Assembly: GCA_033722555.1 (NCBI GenBank)
Contig: JAWVYS010000007.1
Span: forward strand, 27,154 to 91,153
Source: Brumimicrobium sp033722555
Lineage (GTDB): Bacteria > Bacteroidota > Bacteroidia > Flavobacteriales_D > Crocinitomicaceae
DNA: 64,000 nucleotides
Direction: 5' to 3'
This document shows, one piece after another, positions 52,907 through 62,107 of this stretch. The first letter of the stretch is position 1, and each line of letters starts with the position of its first letter. The notes under the pieces are model-generated. The model did no database searches. It saw only the letters and a program-made list of their open reading frames with translations, and was not told the DNA's origin. The position numbers were made by a program, and so were the translations under genes.

Positions 52907-54187
52907 ATGAAAATGAAAGCATTACTTATCAGTTTAACTTTAATGACTGCTTCAACAGTTTCTTTTGGGCAGTGGCAGGCAACGAATGCTTCGAACCAAA
53001 GCAACAATGTCATTCAGGATTTCTGTGAACATCAGAACAATCTGTATTCATCGAGTTATGAAGGTATCAAGAAATGGAATGTCGGTTTAGAACAATGGGA
53101 TTCTGTACCAGCCAGTGGTATCGACTTGAGCGGTGGTGGTTTTATCGAAGATATAGTGAGTACCGGTGACTATTTATACGCAACTAAATGGAGCCCCGGG
53201 TGTGCTTCGCACATGGTTTATAAAAGTGCAGACGATGGATTGACGTTTACAAGGGATACATTGGGCCTTCCCAAAAATGGAGCGTGCGATTCCGTTCCTA
53301 ATACTATTCTTGCTTTTTTCTCCTTACCAAATGGAAAAATCGTAGCCGAATTCCAGACTAATTTTTATACTAAAAATCCAACAGATGCCGGCTGGGTTGT
53401 AGACAATAATATGGCCCGCTTTATGGCTTTTAACTCGAATGCATGGTATAAAATAAGCAGCACCAAACTGTATAAATCTACGGATGAGGGGTTAACGTGG
53501 ACTACATTGCAGGGAACAGGTTTCCCTCCGGGAATGCAACCTACTGTTTTGGAAATAAATTCAGAAACCGGCAGGATCTATTATAATGCTAAATATGGTT
53601 TTGACAATGTTTCACTATATACTGACGATGAAGGGGCATCATGGGATACGCTCCATGTAAATAATGTTCTTGGAAATAGTTGGATTGGGATTTCACAAAT
53701 GGTTCAAAGTCTAAATGCTAAGGGAGCTGAAATTGTTTTTGGTGCAGATCAAAACGTGAACGGTAGTCATCCTGAAATCTATGCCAGTTATGATGGTGGG
53801 GTAAATTTTGTTCCGGACACAGTAGGTTTGCCATCGAATGCAGGAATTGAATATGCCATGGATTTCCATTATTACAACGATGAACTATTTTTGATTTTCA
53901 ATGCTAATGAAATTTATCGAAAAGGTGCCGGTTTGGGTATTTCGGAATTAAAACAAGATCTGATTGTGAGTCTTTATCCAAATCCAGCGAATGATAAACT
54001 CTATATAAACAGTGACGAAGAGATAAAAACCGTTTCAGTATACAATCTACAAGGTAGGCTTGTTAATCATAGACAGTGGAAATTGTCTGATTCCTTTTTA
54101 GATATGAGTGATATCCCGAGTGGAACCTACTTAGTGAAGATCAGAACAAATCAAGCTGAAGCAACGCGAAGGGTTGTAAAATATTAG
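52907..54187 (+). CDS. Secreted beta-propeller-like protein, T9SS substrate
   Basis: The 426-aa protein has a signal peptide (about 1-22). The body has repeats typical of sortilin/BNR-type propellers: KSADDGLTFTRDTLGLP, KSTDEGLTWTTLQGTG, YTDDEGASWDTLH, ASYDGGVNFVPDTVGLP, each an Asp-box-like S/T-x-D-x-G-x-T/S-W motif. A T9SS type A domain ends it: VSLYPNPANDKLYINSDEE ... SGTYLVKIRTNQAEATRRVVKY. It is exported across the outer membrane and probably retained at the surface. Confidence 0.85.
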   Translation: MKMKALLISLTLMTASTVSFGQWQATNASNQSNNVIQDFCEHQNNLYSSSYEGIKKWNVGLEQWDSVPASGIDLSGGGFIEDIVSTGDYLYATKWSPGCASHMVYKSADDGLTFTRDTLGLPKNGACDSVPNTILAFFSLPNGKIVAEFQTNFYTKNPTDAGWVVDNNMARFMAFNSNAWYKISSTKLYKSTDEGLTWTTLQGTGFPPGMQPTVLEINSETGRIYYNAKYGFDNVSLYTDDEGASWDTLHVNNVLGNSWIGISQMVQSLNAKGAEIVFGADQNVNGSHPEIYASYDGGVNFVPDTVGLPSNAGIEYAMDFHYYNDELFLIFNANEIYRKGAGLGISELKQDLIVSLYPNPANDKLYINSDEEIKTVSVYNLQGRLVNHRQWKLSDSFLDMSDIPSGTYLVKIRTNQAEATRRVVKY

Positions 54188-54250
54188 ACGCTGTAATAAA
54201 TAGGAGAGCAGTAAGTACCATTTTTTATTTTATAAAACCACCTCTAATAA

Positions 54251-54288
54251 CTTATCCCGGTAAGAATTATCTTTCCGGGGTATTTTTT
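54251..54288 (+). terminator. Intrinsic terminator of the T9SS protein gene
   Basis: The stem TATCCCGG / CCGGGGTA with loop taagaattatcttt is followed by seven Ts, 64 nt after the stop. Confidence 0.75.
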
Positions 54289-54294
54289 TATGAT

Positions 54295-54447
54295 CTACCG
54301 GTTTCCAGGATCAGTCGGTGACTGAACCGTCTTATACCATTCCGACCAATTTTCACTGTAAATCTCGGCATCCTCGAGACGTTGTTGGGCTGAGTTGTAT
54401 AGTCGACTGATTAATGTTTGCTCCAATGTTCTCCTGTTTTTTACCAC
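54295..54447 (-). CDS. 50-aa hypothetical small protein
   Basis: A GTG at 54447 opens 50 codons: MVKNRRTLEQTLISRLYNSA, QQRLEDAEIYSENWSEWYKT, VQSPTDPGNR. The helical, charged composition looks coding, though the start is weak. It begins at the end of the csp terminator, so it may need read-through. It may be the C-terminus of a lost gene. Confidence 0.4.
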   Translation of the reverse strand: MVKNRRTLEQTLISRLYNSAQQRLEDAEIYSENWSEWYKTVQSPTDPGNR

Positions 54448-54480
54448 AAAAAAAAGCCTGTCAATGCAGACAGGCTTTTA
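54447..54480 (-). terminator. Intrinsic terminator of the cold-shock gene
   Basis: On the minus strand AAGCCTGTC / GACAGGCTT forms a strong stem with a short loop (tgcatt) followed by eight Ts, about 20 nt after the csp stop. Confidence 0.85.
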
Positions 54481-54501
54481 CAAATATGTTTAAAGATAAG
54501 A

Positions 54502-54693
54502 CTAAGCCATCTCTACGTTAATCGCGTTAGAACCCTTAGGGCCTTCTTCAACTTCGTAAGTAACTTTATCTCCTTCGTTAATATTATTCGTTAACGCATT
54601 TTGGTGTACAAAAACATCTTTACCACCATCTTCCGGTGTGATAAATCCAAATCCTTTTGCGTTGTTAAAAAACTTTACTGTTCCGTTATTCAT
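54502..54693 (-). CDS. CspA-family cold-shock protein
   Basis: I start at the ATG at 54693 (MNNGTVKFFNNAKGFGFITPEDGGKDVFVH). The 63-aa protein has both RNP motifs (KGFGFI and VFVHQ) of the cold-shock domain, slightly shorter than the E. coli form. It binds single-stranded nucleic acid. An AT-rich 5' leader precedes it, and a strong terminator follows. Confidence 0.93.
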   Translation of the reverse strand: MNNGTVKFFNNAKGFGFITPEDGGKDVFVHQNALTNNINEGDKVTYEVEEGPKGSNAINVEMA

Positions 54694-54760
54694 TATAATT
54701 GTTTTATATATATTCCTCAAAGGTACGATTAAAATCGGGATTTCACTGATTTATAATTTT

Positions 54761-55036
54761 TTATGTGATTTTCATGCCGCCATCATAATATGGATACTCA
54801 TTTTCATCCACCAAATACGAATTACCTGTTCCATAACTTAAAATTACTTCAGCTCCCAGACGCAAAAAATTGACTGAACTAAAGTCACTTCCAAAACGAC
54901 CGGCAAAAGATTGTTGGATAGATGCAACTTTGTGGATAAATTCTTTGATAAATATTAACGAAAAATTGATACTGTTTGGAAGTAGCTTTATGGAGAGATG
55001 GTTTTGTTTACCTACGCTGCTTTCGATAGAGGGCAA
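54761..55036 (-). CDS. Doubtful hypothetical ORF (TTG start)
   Basis: A 91-codon frame starting with TTG at 55036 and ending at 54761. The second half, RFGSDFSSVNFLRLGAEVIL then SYGTGNSYLVDENEYPYYDG, looks protein-like; the first half does not. It may be the end of a decayed gene. Confidence 0.3.
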   Translation of the reverse strand: MPSIESSVGKQNHLSIKLLPNSINFSLIFIKEFIHKVASIQQSFAGRFGSDFSSVNFLRLGAEVILSYGTGNSYLVDENEYPYYDGGMKIT

Positions 55037-55094
55037 TAGGTTTATTTGAACATTCCGGAGATTGAACGAAGCACAAAGGCAGTAAAGGTGGTAA

Positions 55095-55126
55095 ACTCAC
55101 GGTACCAACGCGTCGATACCGTGAGT
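55095..55126. other. 10-bp inverted repeat
   Basis: ACTCACGGTA and TACCGTGAGT are perfect arms with a 12-nt loop. It lies 8 nt after the end of the minus-strand gene at 55134. There is no T run, so it may be a weak terminator or an RNA-stabilising end. Confidence 0.45.
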
Positions 55127-55133
55127 CTGTTCA

Positions 55134-55985
55134 TTATTTATGCCTGGGTTCCCAAATCAACCTGAGAAATGCACTTAGTCTTTCATTGCTTCTGTTCACA
55201 GGAATACCGGCGACAATTCCCACGAGAAGATTGTTGGATATGCCTAGTCTCATTTGCGGACGAATCGTTGCTTCAAGCATCTGGTCGTGAAGACTTTTAT
55301 TGAGCTCAATTCCAATGAAATTCCGGGTTCCCGGGATCATATAATGAAAACTGGTATTCATATCGTATTGGATATCCGGCACATTGGTGTTAAAATGTTG
55401 GTTCAACACGGGGCCGGTATAAACGAGTGTATGAAAGTTGTTGCCCCATCTTTTGGCAATTACAAAGATCGGATTGTATACATTTCCTTGAATCAGTGGA
55501 TTTCCAAACTGGCTAAAACTAGACAGTTCAAATTCATTGATATACCCGATTGCCATTGAAGTAGCAATTCGTTCATTTACAAAAAATGACCACTGAGCGG
55601 CTATTTTGAGACTATTCAACCGATGAGAAGGTACCGAATCTTTGAGTGTTCCATTCATGGGTGAATAAAAGGTAAAGGGCAGTTCAACCTCCAGCCCTAA
55701 TCTATTGATCGGGGCCCATTCGTATTCTATCAGCGCTTCGTAGGAGTCAAATTTAAGGTTGTCCGTAATGCCCAGCCCGATGTTCCATTCCTTCTCTCCT
55801 TTACGGGCACCGAGGTCTCGAATCAGGTCAATATAAAGGGGTTCGGCGTGTAAAACCTTGTCGGGTTCGGCATGATCTTCAATGTGATCGATGTAAATAC
55901 TGTCTTTTTCAGTGTTTGAAATCTGTGCATATATGTTCATGGACACTGCCGTTGTCAAGGCAGTAGCTTGAATCAATTTTTTCAT
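55134..55985 (-). CDS. Outer-membrane beta-barrel-like protein
   Basis: The 283-aa protein has a signal peptide (about 1-20), then HAEPLYIDLIRDLGARKGEKEWNIGLG near 47-73 and a series of amphipathic strands (SYEALIEYEWAPINRLGLEVELPFTFY, ATSMAIGYINEFELSSF), ending in a strand. I recall this motif in Bacteroidota barrel proteins found near heavy-metal efflux genes. The call is from pattern. It is followed by the 130-aa gene upstream on the same strand (60-nt gap). Confidence 0.6.
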   Translation of the reverse strand: MKKLIQATALTTAVSMNIYAQISNTEKDSIYIDHIEDHAEPDKVLHAEPLYIDLIRDLGARKGEKEWNIGLGITDNLKFDSYEALIEYEWAPINRLGLEVELPFTFYSPMNGTLKDSVPSHRLNSLKIAAQWSFFVNERIATSMAIGYINEFELSSFSQFGNPLIQGNVYNPIFVIAKRWGNNFHTLVYTGPVLNQHFNTNVPDIQYDMNTSFHYMIPGTRNFIGIELNKSLHDQMLEATIRPQMRLGISNNLLVGIVAGIPVNRSNERLSAFLRLIWEPRHK

Positions 55986-56045
55986 CTTTAATTTATTTAA
56001 TTATTGAAATAACAATGCTTATAAAAAGCATCAGGTCTCATCGCA

Positions 56046-56438
56046 TTAAATAAAGGAAAGAATGGGTGGTGGAACAGTGATCCTAAGGAAACCCAGTGAG
56101 AGTTTTAAATCCGGGTCGGGAAAAAATGATTGGTCTGCAGACAAGATCTGCACAGGTTCGGCCACAGGTATAAAGATTGACGCGAGATCCGGTTTGAAAG
56201 AGCTTTTTTTCCCCCTTTGACCGGTATCGTTGTCCTCATGTTCGCTGATCGCATTTTCATATCCGAGGATTTTCTCCAAAATAATTTCAACAATACTCTC
56301 CTGGTCATTTACAGTCAAATCTTCCGGAAGGTGAGAGGGATTTTTGTCGATTGTTTCAGCACTGAGGTTGAGTAAGAACAGCGCAAATATCCCGCACAGG
56401 AGATTGAAAAAATTATTTTCCCGGATTGCTCTGATCAT
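56046..56438 (-). CDS. Small secreted protein of metal-efflux context type
   Basis: The 130-aa protein has a signal-like N-terminus and the acidic segment DQESIVEIILEKILGYENAISEHEDNDTGQ. Similar 'ESIxE.ILE..LGYxNAxxEHExND' leaders occur in Bacteroidota just before CusA/CzcA-type efflux operons, so I suspect a metal link. No pump gene lies next to it here. The rest (PDLKLSLGFLRITVPPPILSFI) is not recognised. Confidence 0.55.
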   Translation of the reverse strand: MIRAIRENNFFNLLCGIFALFLLNLSAETIDKNPSHLPEDLTVNDQESIVEIILEKILGYENAISEHEDNDTGQRGKKSSFKPDLASIFIPVAEPVQILSADQSFFPDPDLKLSLGFLRITVPPPILSFI

Positions 56439-56627
56439 GGTGCAAAATTAAGGAAAACGGGAAAAGAATTTCATAAAAAAAGTTATTGAACCGGTATGTA
56501 GGTAAAGGCGCGCGAAACGAAACAGTCTTAACTTGTTGTATCGGCCGTTGAGGTTGGTCGCGCTCTTTTTTAAGTAAAGGAAAGAGAGATAATAAAAAAA
56601 GCTCATCGCTTGCGCGTGAGCCTTTTC

Positions 56628-56646
56628 GCTTTTAGTGATCCCGCTG
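56628..56646. repeat. Direct repeat of the tRNA-Lys 3' end (attL/attR-like)
   Basis: gcttttagtgatcccgctg occurs here and at 63854-63872, where it spans the 3' end of tRNA-Lys plus its terminator tail. The copies are 7.2 kb apart and flank AT-rich genes. Here it follows a separate terminator-like hairpin, AAAAGCTCA/TGAGCCTTTT (56596-56626). The remainder of 56439-56770 has no gene. Confidence 0.6.
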
Positions 56647-56770
56647 ATTTTATGAAGTTAAGTTTTTACAAATATTTAGATCATTTGTAACAAATTCGAC
56701 TCAAACTTTTTGAGTTTCTAGATAAACCCTCTATTTTTGATAAAAAAAGCTCACTCTAATTAGATAACCC

Positions 56771-58618
56771 TTGAAACTTCTAAAGATCATATTACTTTCT
56801 GCTTTTATACTAGTTACTAGTTTTCAAAGTTTTGGGCAGTATGGTTTTCAAAAAGTGTATGATCACGAAGTTATAGATACATTTTCAATTATAAGTGATA
56901 TTTATGTACAAGATTCTATCCCTTATCTGACGCTAGGATCTGGAAGAGGTATGGCTCGAATGGATTTTAGATTTGGTTCTGTTAATGAAGATGGTGATTA
57001 TGAAAATATAATTCAATACAATGATTCGGGACACTTACAACGTAGCATGTTCAGCAATGTGGATACAGACACTAACTTCCGTGGAAATTTGGTGAATTGC
57101 TATAGAAGTACATCAGCATTAGGAAACGTCTTCAGACTTATTGAATATGATTTAGATGGACAAATCTATTTAGATTCTGTGTATAGCGACTTTTGGACAG
57201 TAGACAGTATTCAATTTTTTGATTATTCAAAGTTATTACATCTGAATGATTCAAGTTATTTACTGAATTTGAATTATTTAAACTATACTCAATCTAGCCC
57301 TGAGTATGATATAACAGGTACAATGATTTTGAAAATCAACTATATGGGTGAGATTCAAAATATTTTGAAAATTGTAAATACTTCACATCCTGATAGACCA
57401 AGTAGTTTAGGTCGAAATTTAATTAAAAAGAGTCAAGACACATGTATAGTTCATTATTTGGAGCAAAGCATCTATTCTTCAAGTAACGCCGATTTGAGCT
57501 GGGCAATTCAAAAGTTTTTAACAATCGATACTGAGGGTAATATCTTAGATGTAGAACAGTTTCAAGATGGACAACACTGCTACTCTTTATATGGTTCTTA
57601 TTTTGATCATGATACCACCTATTTACAGTATTATGATTCAAAACTTTTTGGAAACCCTCCTAATAATGATTACTTTAAATATATGCCAGTGCTTTCACGT
57701 ATAGATGAAAATATGGATACAGTTTGGCGTATTCAGTTAAGTAATTTTTGGTATACTGCAGCTTCTGAATTTTCGAGTATTCTAAAAATACGTAAAATTA
57801 ATGACACGACTTTTATCTCTGCTTATCAACATACTGAAGAGATTGAATATAATTTGCATTATAAAAATACAGTTAGAATATTAAATTTTTCATCTACTGG
57901 TCATATCAATTGGCAAAGAGATTTTTATTATTATGATATTGATTTGTTTAATGATCCAGAATACCAAATCAACGACTTAGAAATAATGCCTGATGGAGGT
58001 TTGATTATGGGGGGGCAGGTGTTTAATTATGATTTTTTTAATGATAATGAGCCCTCACAATTTGCTTATTTATTACGCACTAATTGTTTAGGCTACCTAA
58101 GCCCACCTGAAGCAGCGTTGAGTTATGAAAGTGATGGGAATGAAGTGTTATTCATCAATAATAGTATGAATGCAGGCAGCTATACTTATTATTTTGGGAA
58201 TGGAGATTCTTTGAGTACTGATGAGTATTCTGATTCAATAGTGTATGCTTATGAAAACGCAGGAGATTACGAAGTAACACTTATTACTCATGGGTGTAAT
58301 AATGAGGAGACAGATACAATAAAGTTTAATCTAACAATTTCACAAGAAGAAGAAACTTATGGTGATATTGGAGACAACTTCTTTAATCTTTATCCAAACC
58401 CTGTGCAACAAGGAAACTTAATAACTATAGAAACAGGGAATGTAGAAAATAGTGAACTTTTATTTTATGATGCGCAAGGTAAATTAGTTAAAAGAGTTCC
58501 ACTCCCTAAAGCGAAGAGCATTTATTTTATTGAACATAATTTTGCATCTAGTACTTACGCTGTGCAGCTTTTTAGGAATGAAGAGGTGTTGCAGCTTAGG
58601 AAGTTGGTTGTGCAATGA
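56771..58618 (+). CDS. T9SS-exported protein with PKD-like domain
   Basis: The gene starts with TTG, giving MKLLKIILLSAFILVTSFQSFGQYGF with a signal peptide. The 615-aa body has a WD/kelch-like repeat region (about 30-450), then a PKD-like segment (about 460-550: YTYYFGNGDSLST..VYAYENAGDYEVTLITHGCNN) and a C-terminal T9SS domain (FFNLYPNPVQQGNLITIETGN ... YAVQLFRNEEVLQLRKLVVQ). The region is AT-rich, unlike the core chromosome to the left. Confidence 0.8.
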   Translation: MKLLKIILLSAFILVTSFQSFGQYGFQKVYDHEVIDTFSIISDIYVQDSIPYLTLGSGRGMARMDFRFGSVNEDGDYENIIQYNDSGHLQRSMFSNVDTDTNFRGNLVNCYRSTSALGNVFRLIEYDLDGQIYLDSVYSDFWTVDSIQFFDYSKLLHLNDSSYLLNLNYLNYTQSSPEYDITGTMILKINYMGEIQNILKIVNTSHPDRPSSLGRNLIKKSQDTCIVHYLEQSIYSSSNADLSWAIQKFLTIDTEGNILDVEQFQDGQHCYSLYGSYFDHDTTYLQYYDSKLFGNPPNNDYFKYMPVLSRIDENMDTVWRIQLSNFWYTAASEFSSILKIRKINDTTFISAYQHTEEIEYNLHYKNTVRILNFSSTGHINWQRDFYYYDIDLFNDPEYQINDLEIMPDGGLIMGGQVFNYDFFNDNEPSQFAYLLRTNCLGYLSPPEAALSYESDGNEVLFINNSMNAGSYTYYFGNGDSLSTDEYSDSIVYAYENAGDYEVTLITHGCNNEETDTIKFNLTISQEEETYGDIGDNFFNLYPNPVQQGNLITIETGNVENSELLFYDAQGKLVKRVPLPKAKSIYFIEHNFASSTYAVQLFRNEEVLQLRKLVVQ

Positions 58619-58786
58619 TATAGGAAATATAAATCATATATTTTAAACTTAAAAAGCTCAATATCTGCAGGCTGTAGTATTATAAATTTTTTGCTTCAAA
58701 ATAAAAAGACTAAATTTGTGTTTGTATTTGAAGTCGGACAATGAATTAAAAGATTAATAAATATCTTGAATAGACTCCCAAGTTCT

Positions 58787-58813
58787 CTACTACTACTACT
58801 ACTACTACTACTA
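58787..58813 (+). repeat. (CTA)9 trinucleotide tract
   Basis: Nine perfect CTA units, 63 nt before the ATG of the truncated delta-60 gene. Slippage could change promoter spacing. The remainder of 58619-58876 shows nothing else. Confidence 0.9.
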
Positions 58814-58876
58814 AAATGAACCAAAGAACTATTTATTCGCTCAAGGTAGTTTTCAGTATACACAAAAACAAGATAG

Positions 58877-59179
58877 ATGAAAAAACTTTTATTTTTTACG
58901 ATTTTCTCCCTAATTTCAGTTTTGGGTTATACTCAAAATGGAGGGAACGACTCCACCTTTAACCTTGATGATATTGGGTTTGGAAGTGGAATAGGATTTA
59001 ATTCTGATGTCAATTCTATTGTTCTACAAAATGATGAGAAAATCATAGTCGGAGGTGGCTTTAACTCTTATAATGGTATTGACCTTTCTAGGATTGGTCG
59101 TTTAAATTCAGATGGAACCATAGATACCACGTTTGTGTTATTTGGTGTTTTAGTTCCGCTTCTCGCGGAGGTGGACTAG
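58877..59179 (+). pseudogene. Truncated delta-60-repeat protein
   Basis: The 100-aa product has a signal peptide and starts a delta-60 (WD-like) repeat: STFNLDDIGFGSGIGFNSD, VNSIVLQNDEKIIVGGGFNS, YNGIDLSRIGRLNSDGTIDTTF. After that it runs into unrelated residues (VLFGVLVPLLAEVD) and stops. Full members carry many more repeats and often a T9SS domain. The junction is near 59143, so this is a 3'-deleted copy. Confidence 0.75.
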
Positions 59180-59197
59180 AACTGATCACTAGGATTA

Positions 59198-59296
59198 TTT
59201 AAAGACTATTGTTCTTGCTGCGGTTGGTGCGGCTGTGAGTTTTTTGGTTACTGTTTTTTTGAAGTGGGTTTGGAGGAAGGTTATAAAGAGGAAATA
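59198..59296 (+). pseudogene. Small hydrophobic fragment
   Basis: After a TAG, a start-less frame reads DYLKTIVLAAVGAAVSFLVT then VFLKWVWRKVIKRK and stops at 59296. It is a single transmembrane segment with a basic tail. It may be part of a small gene lost from its start. Between it and 59408 I see nothing. Confidence 0.3.
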
Positions 59297-59408
59297 GGGT
59301 TTTGGTGAATGATGAAACTATCACACTATCATGACAGAAGATGATGGAGCCACAAGATGTAATGTCGTAGCAGGGATACTGTAAATAGTATTAAAATGAA
59401 AAATTTGT

Positions 59409-62018
59409 TTACTTGCTTATGAGAATTTTTCTTGAATAGGATTCTTCATCTGTGATAACTTTCACAACATAGGATCCTGTATTGAGTTCTGAAACATCCA
59501 TAGTTACTGTATAATTTTCATTCTTCAATTTTTTGCTAATACATATTCGCCCTAAATTGTCAATGATTTGAATAGAATGAATTGATTTTGATATATCATT
59601 TAAATCTACAGTAATGTTTTGATTTGCTGGAACAGGATAAACGCTGATAATATCCATCGGGTTTGACCATTCACTGAAATTAAGAGTGGTTGTATTTTTG
59701 TAAAGCCGTGCAGATCTATACATATGTCTTTGATAGCCACATAAAAGAATATCGATTTTGTTGTCATTATTGATATCAAATGCTTCAACTGTACCTAAAG
59801 TTACAGCTTGAAAAGGAGTGTTCGAATATAAAAAATAACCTCCTTGACCATCGGTCAAGTATAATTCAGTTATAACTTCACTTAAATTATTTGAACCAGT
59901 AATTATAATGTCACTATATCCATTACCTGAAAAATCTGCACTTGCTATTTTAGCCTCTTCAAGGTTAGATATATTATGATTTGAGAGTTCTGTAAAAGAT
60001 CCACTTCCATCATTTTTATATAAACGCGAACTAGCAGATGTTCCGTTAAACCCTGAAACCAAAAGGTCTAAATCGCCATCATTCTCTATATCTATTGCTG
60101 CTACATCACTTGCGGCAACACCTTCAAAACTACTTGTAGTGCTCTCGTTAAAAGTTCCCCCATTATTAATATATAGTTTGCTGTACCTCTGAGAACCAAA
60201 TGATTGAGATAAATGATATCCAGTTATAAATAGATCTAACTCTCCATTGTTAGTGAAGTCAGCAAGTGTTAATGAGCCTTGAGTAACTCCTCTAAACGGA
60301 TTGTTTTCAAAAGTAAAACTTCCATTGTTGTTTAGATATAACTCAGTTTTATATTCATTATTGGAACTTCTTCCACAAATAATTACATCCTGAAAACCAT
60401 TGTTATTTATATCTCCAACCGCTATCGAACTAAATATCATAGGTTCAAAAGGTGTGTTGGAGATTAATGAAAACAAGCCATTCCCATCATTCTCATAAAG
60501 TTCTGCAATATTCCCATCGTTCGGTCCTCCATATCCTATCAAAAATATATCCTTGTCACCATCATTGTCGAAATCAAATAATTTAACGTCTCCATGCATG
60601 TTTCCTTTTAATTGATTAAGGGTGTCTCTTATGAAATTTCCGTCTCCATCATTAAAAAATATATTTGTAATTCCCTGATCAGTTATTAAAGAGGGACAAC
60701 CAAACAATACAAGATCGTTGTAACCGTCCCCATTTAGATCGCCAAAGTCTGATGATCCAAAATCTAGTCCATCACCTAGGACCCACGAAGCCCATGTAAA
60801 CTTTGCATCACCATTATTGATATACAGTCTTGAAAGAGCATGAGAATTATTGTTTTGACCATTCATTAATACATCAGGGGTACCATTGCCATCAATATCA
60901 CCTATTGCAATATCACTTGCGGCAACACCTTCAAAGTTTGACTCTGTGTTTAAATCGTACCCTCCGAATCCATCGTTGATATATAATTCTGTAATATTAT
61001 TTTGCCAAATGACGTCTTGACCACTTATTATAATATCCTTAACCCCGTCATTATTGAAATCCTCAGCATATATTTTTCCAAACCATACTGGAGGAAGTGA
61101 ATGATTGGTGTTTTCAGTGAAAAAGGCATTACCATCATTAATATATATTCTTGTATGAAAATCTTGGCTGTTATCTGCTCCTACAAGCAGAATGTCAGGA
61201 TATCCATCATTATTAATATCTTCAATTTCAACATTTCCCTCATAAACACCTTGAAGACTGTTTGTTGTATCCTGATTAAAAGAGCCTGTCCCGTCGTTAA
61301 AATATATTAAAGTTACGACTCCTGTATCAGAAAACCCTGAAATTACCAGGTCAATATTTCCGTCATTATTTAAGTCGGTAAAACTTGAAGTGCCTCTTTC
61401 TACTCCAACAAATATTTGAGTACTGTCATGAGTGTAATTCCCGTTACCATCGTTGAAGTAAAGTTTTGAAATTCTTTGATTATTTGTAGTATAACCGGAA
61501 ATGATTAAATCAAGATCACCATCGTTATCAATATCACCGAAGTCACAACTTCCATGAGCCATGGGTTCGAAGGGCGTACCTAAAACAATTTGAAAATTTC
61601 CAATCCCGTCATTCAGGAATAATTCAGCTACTCCTACACCATTATTGTTTTGTCCTGTAATTAACACGTCTATAGCGCCATCATTATTGACATCTGCAAA
61701 ATCCACTGTAGAAAATCGGACGCCTTGGAAAGGAGTGTTTTCTATTAATTCAAAATTACCGTTCCCGTCATTTAGATACAAATGAGTTATCTTTCTGATA
61801 TATGATGCATAGTTTCCAGCTCCGGAAATAATTACATCTAAATCGCCGTCATTATCAACATCTGCGAATTCTATTTCTCCGAAAAATGTGTAATCGAACT
61901 CGACATCATTAGTAGGAATATTATTTGCTGGTATTACTTCATCAAAATCAACAGTTTGAGAGTGAATTCCAAAATGGAGTATTAAAATGAAAAATTTAAA
62001 TACAGAGAATTGCTTCAT
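59409..62018 (-). CDS. FG-GAP/VCBS repeat protein, T9SS substrate
   Basis: The 869-aa protein has a signal peptide (about 1-20) and about 14 FG-GAP/VCBS repeats, each with a calcium-binding loop of the form D-x-D-x-D/N-G-D-x-D (FADVDNDGDLDVIISG, FGDIDNDGDLDLIISG, LFDFDNDGDKDIFLIG). A T9SS type A domain ends it: ISVYPVPANQNITVDLND ... GSYVVKVITDEESYSRKILISK. It is probably a surface adhesin-like protein. Repeats are highly similar, so the gene may be prone to recombination. Confidence 0.92.
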   Translation of the reverse strand: MKQFSVFKFFILILHFGIHSQTVDFDEVIPANNIPTNDVEFDYTFFGEIEFADVDNDGDLDVIISGAGNYASYIRKITHLYLNDGNGNFELIENTPFQGVRFSTVDFADVNNDGAIDVLITGQNNNGVGVAELFLNDGIGNFQIVLGTPFEPMAHGSCDFGDIDNDGDLDLIISGYTTNNQRISKLYFNDGNGNYTHDSTQIFVGVERGTSSFTDLNNDGNIDLVISGFSDTGVVTLIYFNDGTGSFNQDTTNSLQGVYEGNVEIEDINNDGYPDILLVGADNSQDFHTRIYINDGNAFFTENTNHSLPPVWFGKIYAEDFNNDGVKDIIISGQDVIWQNNITELYINDGFGGYDLNTESNFEGVAASDIAIGDIDGNGTPDVLMNGQNNNSHALSRLYINNGDAKFTWASWVLGDGLDFGSSDFGDLNGDGYNDLVLFGCPSLITDQGITNIFFNDGDGNFIRDTLNQLKGNMHGDVKLFDFDNDGDKDIFLIGYGGPNDGNIAELYENDGNGLFSLISNTPFEPMIFSSIAVGDINNNGFQDVIICGRSSNNEYKTELYLNNNGSFTFENNPFRGVTQGSLTLADFTNNGELDLFITGYHLSQSFGSQRYSKLYINNGGTFNESTTSSFEGVAASDVAAIDIENDGDLDLLVSGFNGTSASSRLYKNDGSGSFTELSNHNISNLEEAKIASADFSGNGYSDIIITGSNNLSEVITELYLTDGQGGYFLYSNTPFQAVTLGTVEAFDINNDNKIDILLCGYQRHMYRSARLYKNTTTLNFSEWSNPMDIISVYPVPANQNITVDLNDISKSIHSIQIIDNLGRICISKKLKNENYTVTMDVSELNTGSYVVKVITDEESYSRKILISK

Positions 62019-62107
62019 AAGAGTTATTATATTACTGATTACGTAAAATTTACAGCTTTATTGCCTGATTGTTAAGTTTGGAGAAAGGCAAGGAAATAAA
62101 AAATTAA

